Made by a program: the position numbers and the translations under genes
Assembly (NCBI GenBank): GCA_012932295.1
Contig: JAAONU010000001.1
Location: 61,258,927-61,322,926 of the forward strand
Direction: 5' to 3'
DNA from: Cyclina sinensis
Lineage: Eukaryota > Mollusca > Bivalvia > Venerida > Veneridae
DNA: 64,000 bases
Notes under the pieces: generated by a model
Databases searched by the model: none
Told to the model about the DNA's origin: nothing
The model's input: the letters and a program-made list of their open reading frames with translations, nothing else
Shown: positions 1 through 13,800 of the stretch, piece by piece
How the letters are laid out: the number at the start of each line of letters is the position of its first letter
Numbering within the stretch: the first letter of the stretch is position 1

Positions 1-1729
1 AGGATGTAACTGCTGCGTGGAGTTTGGGAAATTGGTGCAATTCCAATACCTTCCAAAAGCCCAACTTCCCTAAGATCACTGATAGGCTGAAGGCCTTAGT
101 CAGGTACTAGTAATTACGAATTACGGGGTTTCTAGAAGCCTTGCAACTTCCCTTGGTATCTGATTCCCTTTAATAACAAAAATTTATATATTCAGACTTC
201 TGTACACAACAAATGACCTCCACAAAAATCAGAGTTACATAGCTGTTTGCTGAATGAAATTGTCTATTTCGATACTTCTTGACTTCAGCCAGTCATCAGT
301 GTTTTTTTAACCATTGCTTCGCCAGTCAGTAATTCTATGACTGTTTTGAGAAACACTGAAAGACCCACACAGAAATAGGCGGAGTGAACTATAAGGCGGT
401 TATGATTGGCATGTAAGAAGTTTTAACAAAATAAGTTCTGTTGTCGCTAATGCTCTCTTGCACTTAATTCGTTAAAACTTCTAATATATGAGCTATAACC
501 TACACTAAAAGGAGAGAGTGCCCAGCTGGATATTGTGGACCATTTAAAACTTTCTTGCTAGTCTCTAGCCATTTTGTGTCTTTGTTAGAAATCTGCAGTT
601 TATTTACTTGTGGTCATGTCGGTAAATTTCTGTCACTTCAATCTAGAGAGTTCTAAATGATTAAGTGTCTTGGCAAAGCTTAAAATTTTCCTGTTCATGG
701 AAAATGAAATGTTGAAATATTTGAATATGAGCCTTCCCACTGGATAAATTGTTGAATAGAAATTAATTTCTGTTACAAAATACTGTATGCTGAAACAGAG
801 ATGTTTTTGCAGCATTGTGGCATTTAGTCACAGTGTTTTCCAGGATGCCTCAGTTGGTGGTTTTACAGAAATAGTAATATCATAAATGTAGCGTGTCAGT
901 TTGAACAAACTTAGTTTACAGAAAAAGTGTAGCAGCTGGTATTATATTGTAGACAACGAATTATAATTTACCTGAAATGTAGATTAGACTTAATTTTAGA
1001 GATATATACTTTGATATAGTTTTAGGGAGGTAAAATTTGACATACTTTTAGAGAGGTGTACATTTTTTATTTTTTTTTGTAATAGAATTGAAGTGAATTG
1101 AAATTGTAAAGGTTTTGAAGATCTAAGTTTAGAAGAGATAAAATCAATGAACTTCATGCTGTTGTTCAAAATGGACTGAAAATGTTTATTCTTAACCTTG
1201 GTCTGAAAAAAAAGTGGAAAGTCTATATGTAAGACTTATTTTAGGCTTTACAAAATTGAAGCACAACAGTCCAGTCTACTTCAAGGTCAGGCTAACACAC
1301 ATTAAACAACCCCCCCACCCCCCTTGTTTTGTGGCAGTAACTTGTCAGTCAATAGTTTTCTGTCATGGTGTACCCGAACATCAAGATAGTTAGCCTCCAA
1401 ACCAATACCAGACAATATGGCATAATGGAGGTCACAGAAAGTATATTTCAATAACTGAAGTGAGACGCATTAAGTTTGCATTAAGTTTGCATGGCGTAAT
1501 ATTCCATTGAAAAGCGAGATTACATTCTTTTAGTCCTTTTAGTCCCATAAAGACGTCAGTGATAAGTTAGTAGGAGCTTCACTACTATATAAACTTTTAT
1601 TGCTGATTGACTGTAGCATAAGTGTGAAATAAATCTTGTTTTTATTTGCTTTTAATTTCTAGTTTACAGTAATGAATACAATTTTGAAAACATGATATAA
1701 TATTGTTAAGATATGTTCGTCTGTTACAG
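1..1729 (+). other. 5' flanking intron of MRTF
   Basis: The first exon seen already encodes RPEL2, so this stretch is the end of an upstream MRTF intron. I see no RPEL1-like or other exon in it. It contains a short C-run near 1310-1322 and a poly(T) near 1063-1078, and nothing else notable. Confidence 0.6.
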
Positions 1730-1805
1730 ATTGGTGATTCGTTGAGGTTCAAGATCTCTCACAGACCAGACAGACAACAGCTAGTCCAGCAACACATTCT
1801 AGAAG
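1730..1805 (+). CDS. MRTF: MRTF exon A (RPEL2)
   Basis: The acceptor is tgttacag before ATT and the donor is GAAG|gtaaat. The exon is 76 nt and ends with one base of a codon. It encodes an RPEL repeat aligning with the second RPEL of vertebrate MRTFs (HRPDRQQLVQQHIL). The canonical Glu of RPxxxEL is Gln here. The frame is fixed by joining to exon B. Confidence 0.9.
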
Positions 1806-4800
1806 GTAAATGTCCAAAGCCAGTGTTTCAATGGTATTATATATATAATCAAAAAGAGAAAATTATGTATAACAATCAAGGCTTATTTGAAATTAGGGGA
1901 ACAATGCATTTGCACTCAGAAATGTGGGTTACTGATTTTTAGCTTAAGTCTGAAAGTGGAAAAAAGAAAAAAAAACATGAAAATGTTTATGACAGAAACT
2001 AGGTTCATACAAAAAGTGTTAAATAGAAGAATACAAGTCAAATTCCAAAGTTACTCCCCCTCTAATTTCTAGTGGTATTGTTTTTTATCAGTTTTTTATG
2101 ATAATATAAAGTACAGAATGATCATACATTCTCAGGTAATTTTACGACTTTGTAACATTTTCCTACAGTATCATCACACTGATATCAAAGCGCCACCAAA
2201 AAAAACTGCAAACAAAAAAAATTTGGTCTAGGTATTATAAAACTGAAATTGGCATATTGGTTAGAGAGAGATGTGCAAATCTCATTATAAATAATTTATA
2301 GCCACAACTGTTACCAGTGAAGAATGGAAGCAGTATTTGAATTTCTGCCAAAATTTTAAGAATCTGTAATCATTGATTATTCATGACATATTCAAGTTTT
2401 ATGCATAGAAAAAGTAAGAATTCCGAAAGAGAAAGCTTGAGTTTTAAAGGCAGTTGTGGTGAGGGTCTGTTAGAATCCAGATGTTCAGATAAATTTCAGG
2501 ATGCAGATTCTATTTTGTTGCCTAAAGTTTTATTTAGTCTACATAATTCTGATCTGTTTGAAAAAAGAACTACAGTACTGTAAAATTTAAGGAATTAGAT
2601 TTGGATTGTCCGTGTGTTGCAGTTTTGACTGGAATGCAATGAATTCTGTCATTTTTTAAATATTGTATCATAGAAGAATGATTACATTTTGACTATGACT
2701 CTTGATAATGTCTTGATAATTTAAGAGAGTAATTATGAAGTGGAATTAGAGATGTTATTGGTGGAGTTGATGTCACAACACAACTTTAAGAAATTAATCA
2801 AAAACTCTAAATTTAAGACACTGTTATTCATGATCAATTGATTGTAATTCCAGAAGAGCCCACAGTCAACAGTATAAATCCCCACAAAAAAAGAAAAATG
2901 CTGAAATACTGTTTTTGTTGATTTTGAAAAACAACTGTTATAGAAATTCCACATGGATGAGGCATTAATGTATGACGTTAGTACTTCTTTCACATGATTT
3001 ATTTGAAGTGCTGAAAGCTTCGCCATAATGTGATAAGTTTGTGTTATTTACCAAGTTCATTTATTTTCTTTGATGTTAATATTATATATGCTACCGTTAA
3101 TTAGCAAACAATAATCCATATTATATCGACCATGATAATTAACATAAAGGCCTCCTGTCTCGTCACTCTGAAAACATTCAGGGTATTGTGCTTGTAAAGG
3201 TCTCACTCAGGTTTTTATGAAGATAGATAGCATCAAATCTAAGGGTATTATAACAACCAATGATCATGTATTGCTATTGTGACATGTTACATGACTGATC
3301 AGCATTTTCGAATGATGTGTCAGAGTTTTGCTGTTTGACCTTGAGACATTTGGTACTAAAACTTCTAGAAGTAAAATTTCTTTTTATAAGGTCAGGAAAT
3401 CTTCCTGGAACCATTTTCTGCTAGTCAAAAATAAAATTGTAAACAGCCCTTAGAACTCTTTAAGATGATCGAAGTATATTTTGGTAGCATGGAAAAACGC
3501 AATTGTTTGATTCTTTGTAAAGTGGGTAGAAAGAGATTGAGCAAAGTTTTTAACCTACAGAAAAAATGTACTTTCAGTGTCTGTTTCATCAGTTATGGAA
3601 AACTGAACATTTACTTCAGAAATCAGCATAGAAACAATCGTTTTTCCATGCTACCAAAATGCGATCTTCATGAAAGTACTTATAAATTTGATGATTTCTA
3701 TGAAAATATGATAGTTGGATTTTTAGGTCAGTTTCCAAATCAAGTTTTGTCAAAAATGGAAAAATATAATTATGTAAAAAATATAAAATGTCACAGCAGG
3801 TTTTTGATACAGAGGAAAGATACAGACAGCAATTGCATCTACTTTTTAGATTAACCAAGTGAGAAAGTATATCTGATAAAGCCATAAATATTCTTGGACA
3901 TTTAGAAGGTTGAATAAACCTCAAGGGTATATGAAATAACTGGGCATCTGTAAAAAGAGCTAATTGGTAGACCAAGTAATGTCATTTGATTTTCTCTAAG
4001 TTAAAAAAAAAATTATCAGATGTAAATCTTGTGTACTTTAACAGTTTTATATTTTTGTAGGTGATACTAGATGTTTATATATATTAAAGTTTTGAAGTAT
4101 AATAAGTCAAAAGGAGGTAATAAATATTGTGGACTGACTTCTTGAATGCATGTATGTTTTGGTGAAGATTTGAAACTTTAAAGTGTGCCCGAGCACCAGG
4201 ACCTGCCTCTATGATTGAGTTGTTAAAACATTACTTATCCTCTCACTGATTGGTCATGGGTTTAAGCCCTACTACTGACAGTTACCATTTTTGTGAGAAA
4301 GTCCACATTTTGCTTTAAACTGAGGCTTGGAATCTATGTCTTTCCCAGGAACAATAGGTAGGAAAACTGTCCATCTGATACGATCCTGACTGTTAGAGGG
4401 TGTACCACCCAACTGATAAAACCTGAGCATCAGTGTTGGAGGCCTATAAGCAGCCAGACTTTTTGCAAAACAGTTTGTACTTTATACATATACACCCTAC
4501 GGACTAGAACTAGGTGAAAATTTCACTATGAAAGAACAAAATTATTACCTACTGACTAACTTACAGATAGTGCATGTTTATTTGAAACAAATGTATTTTC
4601 CTGTTCTGTAATGTATTTTGCACAGAAGCAAAACATATTGATATAATCATTTTTGTCTGCATTGTTCTCGCTGTAAATGTTCATTCCGACAATACTACAA
4701 AAATCACATCTTTTGTTATATAGCTGTTTAGTTGATTTTTATACAGCAAATCGGGCATGTTGAGACGTTTTCAATATGCAGCATAGATAATCTCTCTTTT

Positions 4801-7800
4801 TTTCTCTGCAAGGTATATCGCAGTGTTTTTGTTATGGCCAACAAGTAGCACTCTTGTAATTAGAAAACCTGTACCTCTAACGTCACAGATTGATAACACT
4901 TACTTTTTTTTTTTGCTCTTTCTTCCAAACAACTTGATGGGTATTGCATGCATCTCAAATGGAACTTGACAGAAATCGGAATAAGCAGAATTGCACAAGT
5001 TCCAGTTCTTAGATACACAATCGCAAAAACTGTTACATGTAGTCTGCATTTTTAATATCTTATATAAATGTCTTTTACTTAGTAAAGGATGCTATAAGAT
5101 AATTCTTTCCTGTTTACCTGATCAGTGTCGGAACTGAAAAGTTTCAGATACCTTCAGTTGCAAAAAGACAAAAATAGATGTGATATTGTGAGCTCCATTC
5201 ATTTAAGGATAGTGATATCCTGTTGCCGATCCTTCTTCCTAGGTCCTAGGTATTTGAAAATTGTAGTTTTATCATTATGCAAGAAGAAAATAGCATCTTG
5301 TATTGACATCTTAGATTTCAAATGAAACTGAAATCTCTGTATAGATTTTCAAGGCTGTAATGATTAAAGCATCTCTTGTGTACGTCTGTCTGAAATGTCA
5401 GGTTGATATACATGTTTTATGGGTTTCTTGTTTAGTGATATACCTTTGACATTTAAGCTTACCTAACCAGTAAAAAATCCTGGTATTTCTGTAATATACG
5501 TCTTAGAAAAACGTTTCTGTGCTATGTTATATTTGACTCTAATAATTTTGTGAGTAATGAAGATAAAATCTTATGGGTTTGCCATTTGTTAGTGGTTGTT
5601 TTTTCAAATTCCTGACGGGATTCCTACTGCTGGTAGGTAATAATTGAAATAACTTGATTACAAGTATTAGTTGATTATCTTTAGATTTTATGGGTTTGTA
5701 CTTCTCGTGAAGCAGAAAAACAACATTGCCATCAAGTTTTTGGTATGAATAACTCACAGCTTCACAAGTGCTACAGTTTGTATTAAGCTGGTTTATGTTT
5801 GTTTTAAGTTTCTTGTCTGTCAGCTTTCTTATCTAGAGAAGTGTTCTTATTTTTTGTGTTTGCTGATTGGAGTTTTTTCCTGTCAAACTTATTGCTACTA
5901 ATTAATCGCTTTTCCCATGATATGAATAGCTTGAGATTTGTCACAAAAAGAAGTTCACAAAAACAAGAATTCTACCATCTTCTGTTAGCTTGATAAAGGC
6001 AGCAGTATTGTTCTGACAAATTCTAACCTGTTTAGACTGATAAATACCATCTTCTGTTAGCTTGATAAAGGCAGCAGTATTGTTCTGACAAATTCTAACC
6101 TGTTAAGACCGTTGAGTCTTCTTAAGATTTCTTTAAACTAAAGGTGACACAGTGATTTGCTAATTATGACTATAGTGGCATGCATTAATGACATGATGGT
6201 TTGCAAATTTTGGCTATAGTGGCATACATTGATGACATGATGGTCTCCATACTATGACTAAAGTGGCATACATTGATGACATGATGGTCTCCATACTATG
6301 ACTAAAGTGGCATACATTGATGACATGATGGTCTCCATACTATGACTATAGTTGCATACATAGATGACATGAAGGCTTGCATATAATGACTATAGTGGCA
6401 TACATTGTGACATGATGGTCTGCAGAATATGACTATAGTAGCATACATTGATGACAGGAGGATGTTGGTTTTAACATCAATGTTCTTTTAGTGCTTTTTT
6501 TCTTCAATACTCCTGTCATGATGTCATCAGACTGAGCCTCGTATGTAGTGAGAGTGTACATCTCTGGCATTCATATTATTTGCTACAAGATGTTATGCAA
6601 TGAAGTTGGGTGACAATGTAATATGTGATACCTTGTCACTGAACTTGCCAGAATGTAGGCAAACATTGCAAAAAAAGGTGTATCAAGTCTCTTAAGATTT
6701 GCCAGTCTGAAGCATGCCCAATTGAATTATTTCTTAGGAGTTTTCATAGTTCATTGACACAAAATGAGGACACCTTGTTTTTTTAAAGACGCAAATGATA
6801 AGTTTAGATTGGAAGAGATTAGCAAAAAAAAAAAAACAGTGTTTTCTTCCCATTTAATTCATGTAATAGGGTCTTTTTGCAATTTGAAGGTTATAAAAAA
6901 AGAATGCTTTAAGACAGTTAAGGTTCTCAGTCAGTAAGTGAAGTTTAGAATTAATAACTCAGAGTGCATTGGCTAAAGTACTTAAAACAGAGCAGTTATA
7001 AAAAGCCTATGTTTTCAAAAGTATAACTGCTCTTAACTTTTCTATAGAAATATGTAGGATTTCTGTGAAATTTAAAGATTTTGATGTCTGATTTAAAAAG
7101 TATTTAAACTAAAATTCAAGCCGTCAGAAAGTGTTTGTAATGGCTTTCTTTGAAGAGTCAGCTGTGATTTTTTTTTCATTTTACTCATCTATCTTTGTAT
7201 TATTTTTTCAGTCTGTTAATTCAGAATAGTGTCCTTGTGAAAGATGACTGTTGTGTACATGTCTGTAAATGTTTCTTTCTTCTTACTGGCTCTCAGTATG
7301 CTCTAGAGGGAAGACATTTTGTACAAACGGTTATAAAATGAAGAGTCAGGTATTTCCTTTCATGATCTGAAAGCTGATTCCCTCTGTACTTCTATAATGT
7401 TTAAAAAGAACATGAGGTTTTTCTTCCATTTTAACAACTTGGCACAGAGCTCAGTTTGTTACTGCAGCTTCAGTATAATGAGATCTGCACAGATCTGATG
7501 ATATTTTTGGTCTGATAATGAACATAGCCCCAGAGCTTGCTTTGAGATGAAAGCTGCAGCTGTAATAAAAACTAAAGCTGTGCTTATTTTCTCATTCCAG
7601 ATACAAATATAGATCCCTCTCTCCATGAAAGACAGAGACTTTTGAAGAAAGCTCGCTTGGCTGACAGTCTGAATGATAAGTTGTCACACAGGCCTGGCGT
7701 TTTGGAACTGGTGCAAGGAAATATTATCCAGGCCGACGGCAAACTTACCCAGCTCATCAAAGGTATCGAAGGTGCTTGTATATATTGTTGTCTTACTGTA

Positions 7801-10800
7801 AAATGCAACCTTTTTGAAGCAGTTTTAAATCTATGTTTTTGAAATGGCAATATAAAAGACAATACATTGCTTATTAAAAAATTTTTTTGGGGAACTGAAT
7901 ATTCAGTTCAAGAAAAATGAATGATATGAAATCAGTTTTACTGGAAGTAATTGTGTTGTCTAATTGGATAAATGCAAGGAAGTAAGCAAGTTTAAATATA
8001 GAAAATACTTACACTTTGTGGAGGTCATTCATATTTAATGGTCCTATTGTTATAAGTTTTTGTAAAGGTATAACTGGCAAGATTCTGGAGGCAGTTAACT
8101 TACTTTCTCATTTGTTTCTCATTATGTTAGTTTTATATATTGCTATCCAACTTGAGCTTACTTATCTCAAGATTTATTGTGTTGTAACAGTTCTGTGTGT
8201 TTTGTTTTAATGTGAGCTTGTTGATGTGTGTTTTATAATAAGAGATGTTTTTGCAATTTTTATCATACAATTAATGCAGATAGTATATAAATGTTTTTTA
8301 AGTGTTCTATAAATCTGTATGTATGTTGATTACTTTGTAGTTGCTTATAATGGTAAGATTTCATAGATGATGCCAATGCTTTATTCCATTCTTTTGAAAA
8401 AGCTAGATGTCAGAATGAGCTTATTTCATAGAACAAAGCAGAAGGCACCAACCTCTTTCGAAAAATTTTTTCATGTTAAATTACCAAGAGTTCATTTCTT
8501 AACAGAAAAACAATTTTGAAAAATTGCCTGTTGTTGTTGTTTCACTGTAAAGCTGTGGGACATTAAATACAATTAATATTAATATATAAATTACAGAGGG
8601 CTCCCTGTCATTTGATAAGGCAAACGAAGCTGAGTTCAGTAATGACAGCACCTACGATGATGGCAAGTCCAGTGACGAGGCTCTTTCTCCAGATCAGACG
8701 GATGATTCCAATTTGTCGGACATCAGTAGTCCACCAATTATACCAGCTGCACCAGAACTACCGACCTCGTTTGCCAAGTCGTTGCCATTCTCGGCTCAGA
8801 TTCAGTTCCACCAGGATTCCAAAGTGACATTGCCCCAGACCACACAGTCGTTTACCATTCCACACCAGACCACAAGTTCTAGTGGTTTTGGGGCAGCAAC
8901 AGGTTTTGTGTCTCCAAGAAGTAATGTGACAGTGTCTACTATAAACAATAATAACAATAACAAATCTAGACCAAAGAAAGCAAAACCTAAACCTCAGCCA
9001 AAAGCTAAGGTCATAAAATTCCATGAGTACAAGGGTCCACCAAATATAGTTAAAAGCAGTCAGCCTGTGTCATCACCAGCAGCAATAACTGGCAACATTG
9101 GGAACACAACAAATGTTACAGCACAAAATCAGCAGACTGAAACACCATATCACATACTTCTACAACAGCAACAGCTGTTTTTACAGTGGCAGCTTGAGTT
9201 CAATCAGAAGAATCTCAATGCAACAACAGTTATAGTTCCTGCACCAAAAGACAGCCAGGCTACAGTACACACCATAACATCTGGTGTGGGAAGCAGTATT
9301 CCTGCCAGTGTTACAGAAGCACCTTCTGTTTCAGTTACCACACAAACAGCTCCACAGACAGTTTTTACTGTGACACCTTCAAGTCAGCATGCACAGCCAC
9401 AAGCTCAAATTCAACAGATACGTATTTCTTCTCCGGTGATGACTCAGATAAAGCAAGAACCTCAGCTGGGGCAGCCCCAGCCTCAGATGAACCCGAATGT
9501 AGTACCGGTGACTCCAAAGCCTCCTGTGAAGAAACCAACAGTGAGTATCACTCCAGGACCACCAAAACAGTACACAAGCCTGGAGGAAATGAAAGTTGCT
9601 GAGCTTAAAGCAGAATTAAAGAAGAGAAATCTTACTGTGTCAGGACCAAAACCTCAACTGATAGAAAGATTGAAGCCATATGCAGATGCCATCTTAAAGT
9701 GCCCAAGTGAAAAATCACCAGGGTCTGTTACATCTCCTGGAAGTTCTGTACTCTCTCCTACTGGTTCACTGTTGTCGTCAAAGTCTGCCACATCTCCACA
9801 GTCATTTTCAGTGATGTCACCTCTTGGTTCAGTGACATCACCACCTGGGTCTACAATGACATCAAAAACTGTTGTTATATCAACACCTGGCTCATCAAAT
9901 AGCATAGGCACCTCAATGACATTGCCTGTTGTTGTTACATCATTTTCAGGGGCATTCTCACAGCCCAGTTCTGTACAGTCGAATATAGGATGTCTGACTT
10001 CACCAGGTTCGACAGCATCTACTGGGTCTGTAACTTCTCCAACAGCACAAAGTTCTTCACATTCTAGTTCAGTGTTTTCTAGACCAGGTTCAGTGATGTC
10101 ACCATTGGGTTCAGTTATTGATGAGACATTGTGTAACAGTGCTGACTCACCTCTGGCATCTATCCAGTCAATGCAGTCCGCTGTGAGTGTCTCAAACATG
10201 ACCATGATTCCAGATGACTTGAGTAATCCATTCTCTCCACCACAGTCACCATTGTTTGTGGACAATGATATGACCCCATTATCTCCAGACCTAATGGATA
10301 TACATGTGCAGTCTCCAGGAGATTTGAAGGCTGTGAAGCCTCGTTTAGGTTTTCATATAAGCAATACAAACATAAACAACAGCCAGCCTCAACAACAGAA
10401 TCAGAGCAATGTTATTCAAACTGCTATGGAGCAGTCAAGACCTCCATCAGTTTTGTCAGTAGTTCCATCAGAGCCTAAAAAACATGACATGGCAATGGAT
10501 ATAGATCTAGACTTGACACAGGGATACAGTGGTGGACTTGGACAAACACTGGCTGCAACATCAGCTACATCACTGGTTGCCCCTCCTCCACCACCACCAC
10601 TTCCAACTTTCTCAAACATTACTACAACCAATCCCATTGCACTTAAGGCTCAACAAGATGACCAACAGCAGATGTTAAATCAAATACAAGCACAGCTTAG
10701 AATTCTGCAAGAGAAACAGAAACTTAATCAGCAACAGCATTTGCAGCAGAGGCCGTCTGGCTCTGGGATGTCACAGGAGGAATTGTTGAGGCAACAACAG

Positions 10801-13800
10801 GATAAAATAGAAAAACTACAGTCCCAGTTGGAAGAGTCACAGTTGCAGTTGAAACTTCAGCAGTTGCAGCATCAGCAGCTTCAAGCTCAGCAAAAGCAGC
10901 TGCAGCAACTTCAGCAGCAAGCTTTGCAGCATCAAGCAGCTCAGACACAGTTAGAGCAACAGCAGCAACAGATGCAGCAGAGTATGCAGCAACATGTAGC
11001 TTCCCAGCAGCAGCAGCAACAGAATATGCAGGTATCTGCATCCCAGCAACAGTTACAGCAGCAGGCTGGACAGTCAGCTGCAACCTTGCAATCATCACAG
11101 CAAGTGCCAATGCAGATTGGACAATCTGTTGTTCAGAGCCAGTCTAACATGCCTGTTCAGAGTCAACCTCGTGTCCAGCAACAAGTGGCAATGCAGGGAC
11201 AACCACAAGTTCAGTTACAGGGTCAGCCACAAACGGTGGTTCAGGGTCAGCCACCTCTAGCTGTTCAAGTTCCAAGAAGTTCACCAGTTATTGTGCAATC
11301 TCAAAACAGTGTAGCTCCAGCCCAGCCAACTGCTGCCCATACACAGCAGAAGTCACCACAACATGGCACACCGAAGCAGGTCCCAACAACATCTGCTCAG
11401 GTGATATTCAGTGTTCCGAATGGGAGCAAGGCACCAACTCTCGCCAACTTGCCACCAAACATGAAACAAATACAAATTCCTGCACATTTGTTACATGCTT
11501 TCCAGAACTCACAGGGATTGCCTGCAGTGATTGTCACACAGAATCCCAAAACAACAGTGAAAAAGAAAGCACCAAGCCTTGAGTTCATTAAGAACCAGGC
11601 AATAAACCAGACCTTGAATCTTGGTGGTGGCCGTTCTTTGATAGCAGTGTCGACAGCAACAGGAGGGACACAGCAGTTTATAATTGCTACTGCCCCAGCA
11701 GGACCTAAAACAAGCACAAATGCACCTCAAACAAGTTCACAAACACTGAATGGTCTGACCCAGCCTACAGTTCAGAAAATGTAAGTGGATTTCTGTATTT
11801 CTAAAACTAGAATGTGATGGAAAAAAATTGCCAACAGTCACTGATAACCAGTTTAAAATCTGAAGGTCTTTACATTTCTGGAACAGCCTACCAGTGTTGC
11901 TCAATAAAAGTAATGTTTTATGAACACTGTAAGAATTAAAAAGGTAGGGTTGAAGTGCAAGGGAGGTCTGCTTGGCTTTGTAATTTAAAAAACGAGTATT
12001 CTTTTGACATACAAGTAGAATTTCAAAGGAGTGTCCATGGTATGATTAAGCAATTAGAAATGTAAAAGCAGTAGTATTTGCATTAACCTTGTATACCTGT
12101 TTCCAGGGCAACATCACTGCCATCGTCACCTGTGGAGGGGAGCCAGAGACCTGTGGCTAGGACGTCTTCAAACCCTTACTTCATGCATATGAAGGAACCT
12201 CCTAAATATGATGAGGTGGTGAAAAACAAACCAGTGAAGGTATACTAAGAAGTCTCATGTAAATGGTTCTTTGATGATAAATGACTGTCTCTTTTAGTTA
12301 AATTAATGTTTTTTAGTTTTCTTAATGAAGCAAGTGCTTCAAGTTCAAGTACTATTAAACTCAATAAAGGTCTGTTTAATAATTGTTACTGCATTATTTT
12401 TTTTCAGAAAAATATTTTGTACATGAATTTTTCAGGGCAATGAAGGAGACAATGTTGGAAAAAGTCAGACAATGGATGACGTACTGGAGATACTTATTAG
12501 AACTGGTGGTAGGTATTTCTGGTCAAATGGTGGGGAAATTTTTTTTCTAACATTTGTTTCCTATGCCCCCGAAGGGAGGCATATAGTTTTTGAACTATCT
12601 GTCCGTCAGTCAGTCCGTCTGAAAACTTTAATATCCTTATTAGTAAGTGGATTTACTTCATACTTGGACACAACACCCCTTTGGACAAGACCTTCCCTCT
12701 GACCTATATTTGTTTGACCTTGACCCCTGAATGACTGGTTTTCAGCTCAAAGGTCAAAGCACCACTTTGGGGTCATAGACATTTTACAGTGACAGTTCTT
12801 GTTTATTTATACAAAAAAAACAAAACAAGTGACAAGTGCTTAGTAAAAAGCATAGCACAGACGTTTCATATAATACACAGTAATCAGCAACACTTTAACT
12901 AGTTTTATAGCACATTACTTTTTTGTGGTGTGCGAAGAAATCTGCTATGGGAGGGTTGATAATGCCCTTGTTGTAGTGAAGAAAATGGAACAACTGTTTT
13001 TTTCAGAAACTAGGCTCCGTAGTCAGCTAACTAAAGAATTTATTATGGCACGGAGAGGGTATTTTCATTTTAAATATAGAAGTCCTTAATCTTATTCCTC
13101 AGCATTCAACAGTTTTTGTCGAGATGTCTGATTTATAGTTTATCCACATTAGGAAAAGCTAAATTAATATTTCTTTCTTTGGTAAATTGTTTTGATAATA
13201 ATTTGAAAATAGTTGACATGACAGAAATAAATCAAGTAGGTCAAATTTCATTGTACAATGTACTAGATATTGAATGAAACTGAAGTAAACATTTCTCTAC
13301 TTTGTCGAGGTGTTATTTTACCTTGGTATAATTGACATTTACAGAAATAGAAATATCTGAGGTTGGATTTAATAAGATGTTTTAGATATCTGAACTGGAG
13401 ATGTTACTTTCATGGCATTTTGTTGCTTTTATTTTGCTAGAAATGATTCAGTGACATATATTGGCATAAAACTCTGCTGCGTTACAAATAAAAGCTCACG
13501 TATTTCAAAATCTTGAATATTTTCTTTTAGATTTAAAGTCCAGAAATAAAATTGATGTAATTAATGGCATTTTATAGATTGAATCCATAAAAATTAGAAT
13601 AGTTAACCAGATTGTCAAATTGCATCCTTATTATATTTAAGTGCCTGTAAATATGATTCATTTCTTGAATATTTTATACTGCAACTCTGCATGCACAGTC
13701 AAATGATAGAGGCTAATTGACTTGTGAACCTGGTTGAACTCACTAATTGTTGAAAGAAGGTAGATCAAAATCTAGTACTGACATTTCCTTCAGTTAAATG

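Larger units (their letters stand above)
1806..7600 (+). other. MRTF intron between RPEL2 and RPEL3 exons
   Basis: A 5.8-kb intron. It holds a possible degenerate SINE near 4.2 kb, a 72-bp tandem duplication near 6.0 kb and a 44-bp minisatellite at 6.17-6.46 kb. No further exon is needed, because the flanking exons join in phase into a continuous family match. Short open frames here (for example 3465-3854) resemble no family. Confidence 0.75.

Noticed and set aside
1703..1942. Open frame extending both sides of the RPEL2 exon
   Set aside because: Only 1730-1805 is bounded by splice sites and matches the family; the flanks are intron.
3465..3975. Overlapping frames on both strands in the MRTF intron (129 and 119 codons)
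   Set aside because: No family match, no splice support, and the flanking MRTF exons already join in phase.
9654..10265. 203-codon minus-strand open frame over MRTF exon C
   Set aside because: It is antisense to the Ser/Pro-Gly repeats, whose codon bias keeps the opposite strand open. The sense frame matches a conserved family across six exons.
10724..11110. 128-codon Ala/Val-rich minus-strand frame
   Set aside because: Antisense of the CAG/CAA glutamine tract; an Ala/Leu/Val-rich product is the expected artefact.
12472..12702. Open frame reading through MRTF exon E into the intron
   Set aside because: The part after 12508 is intron and dispersed repeat; the donor at 12509 and phase to exon F support splicing.
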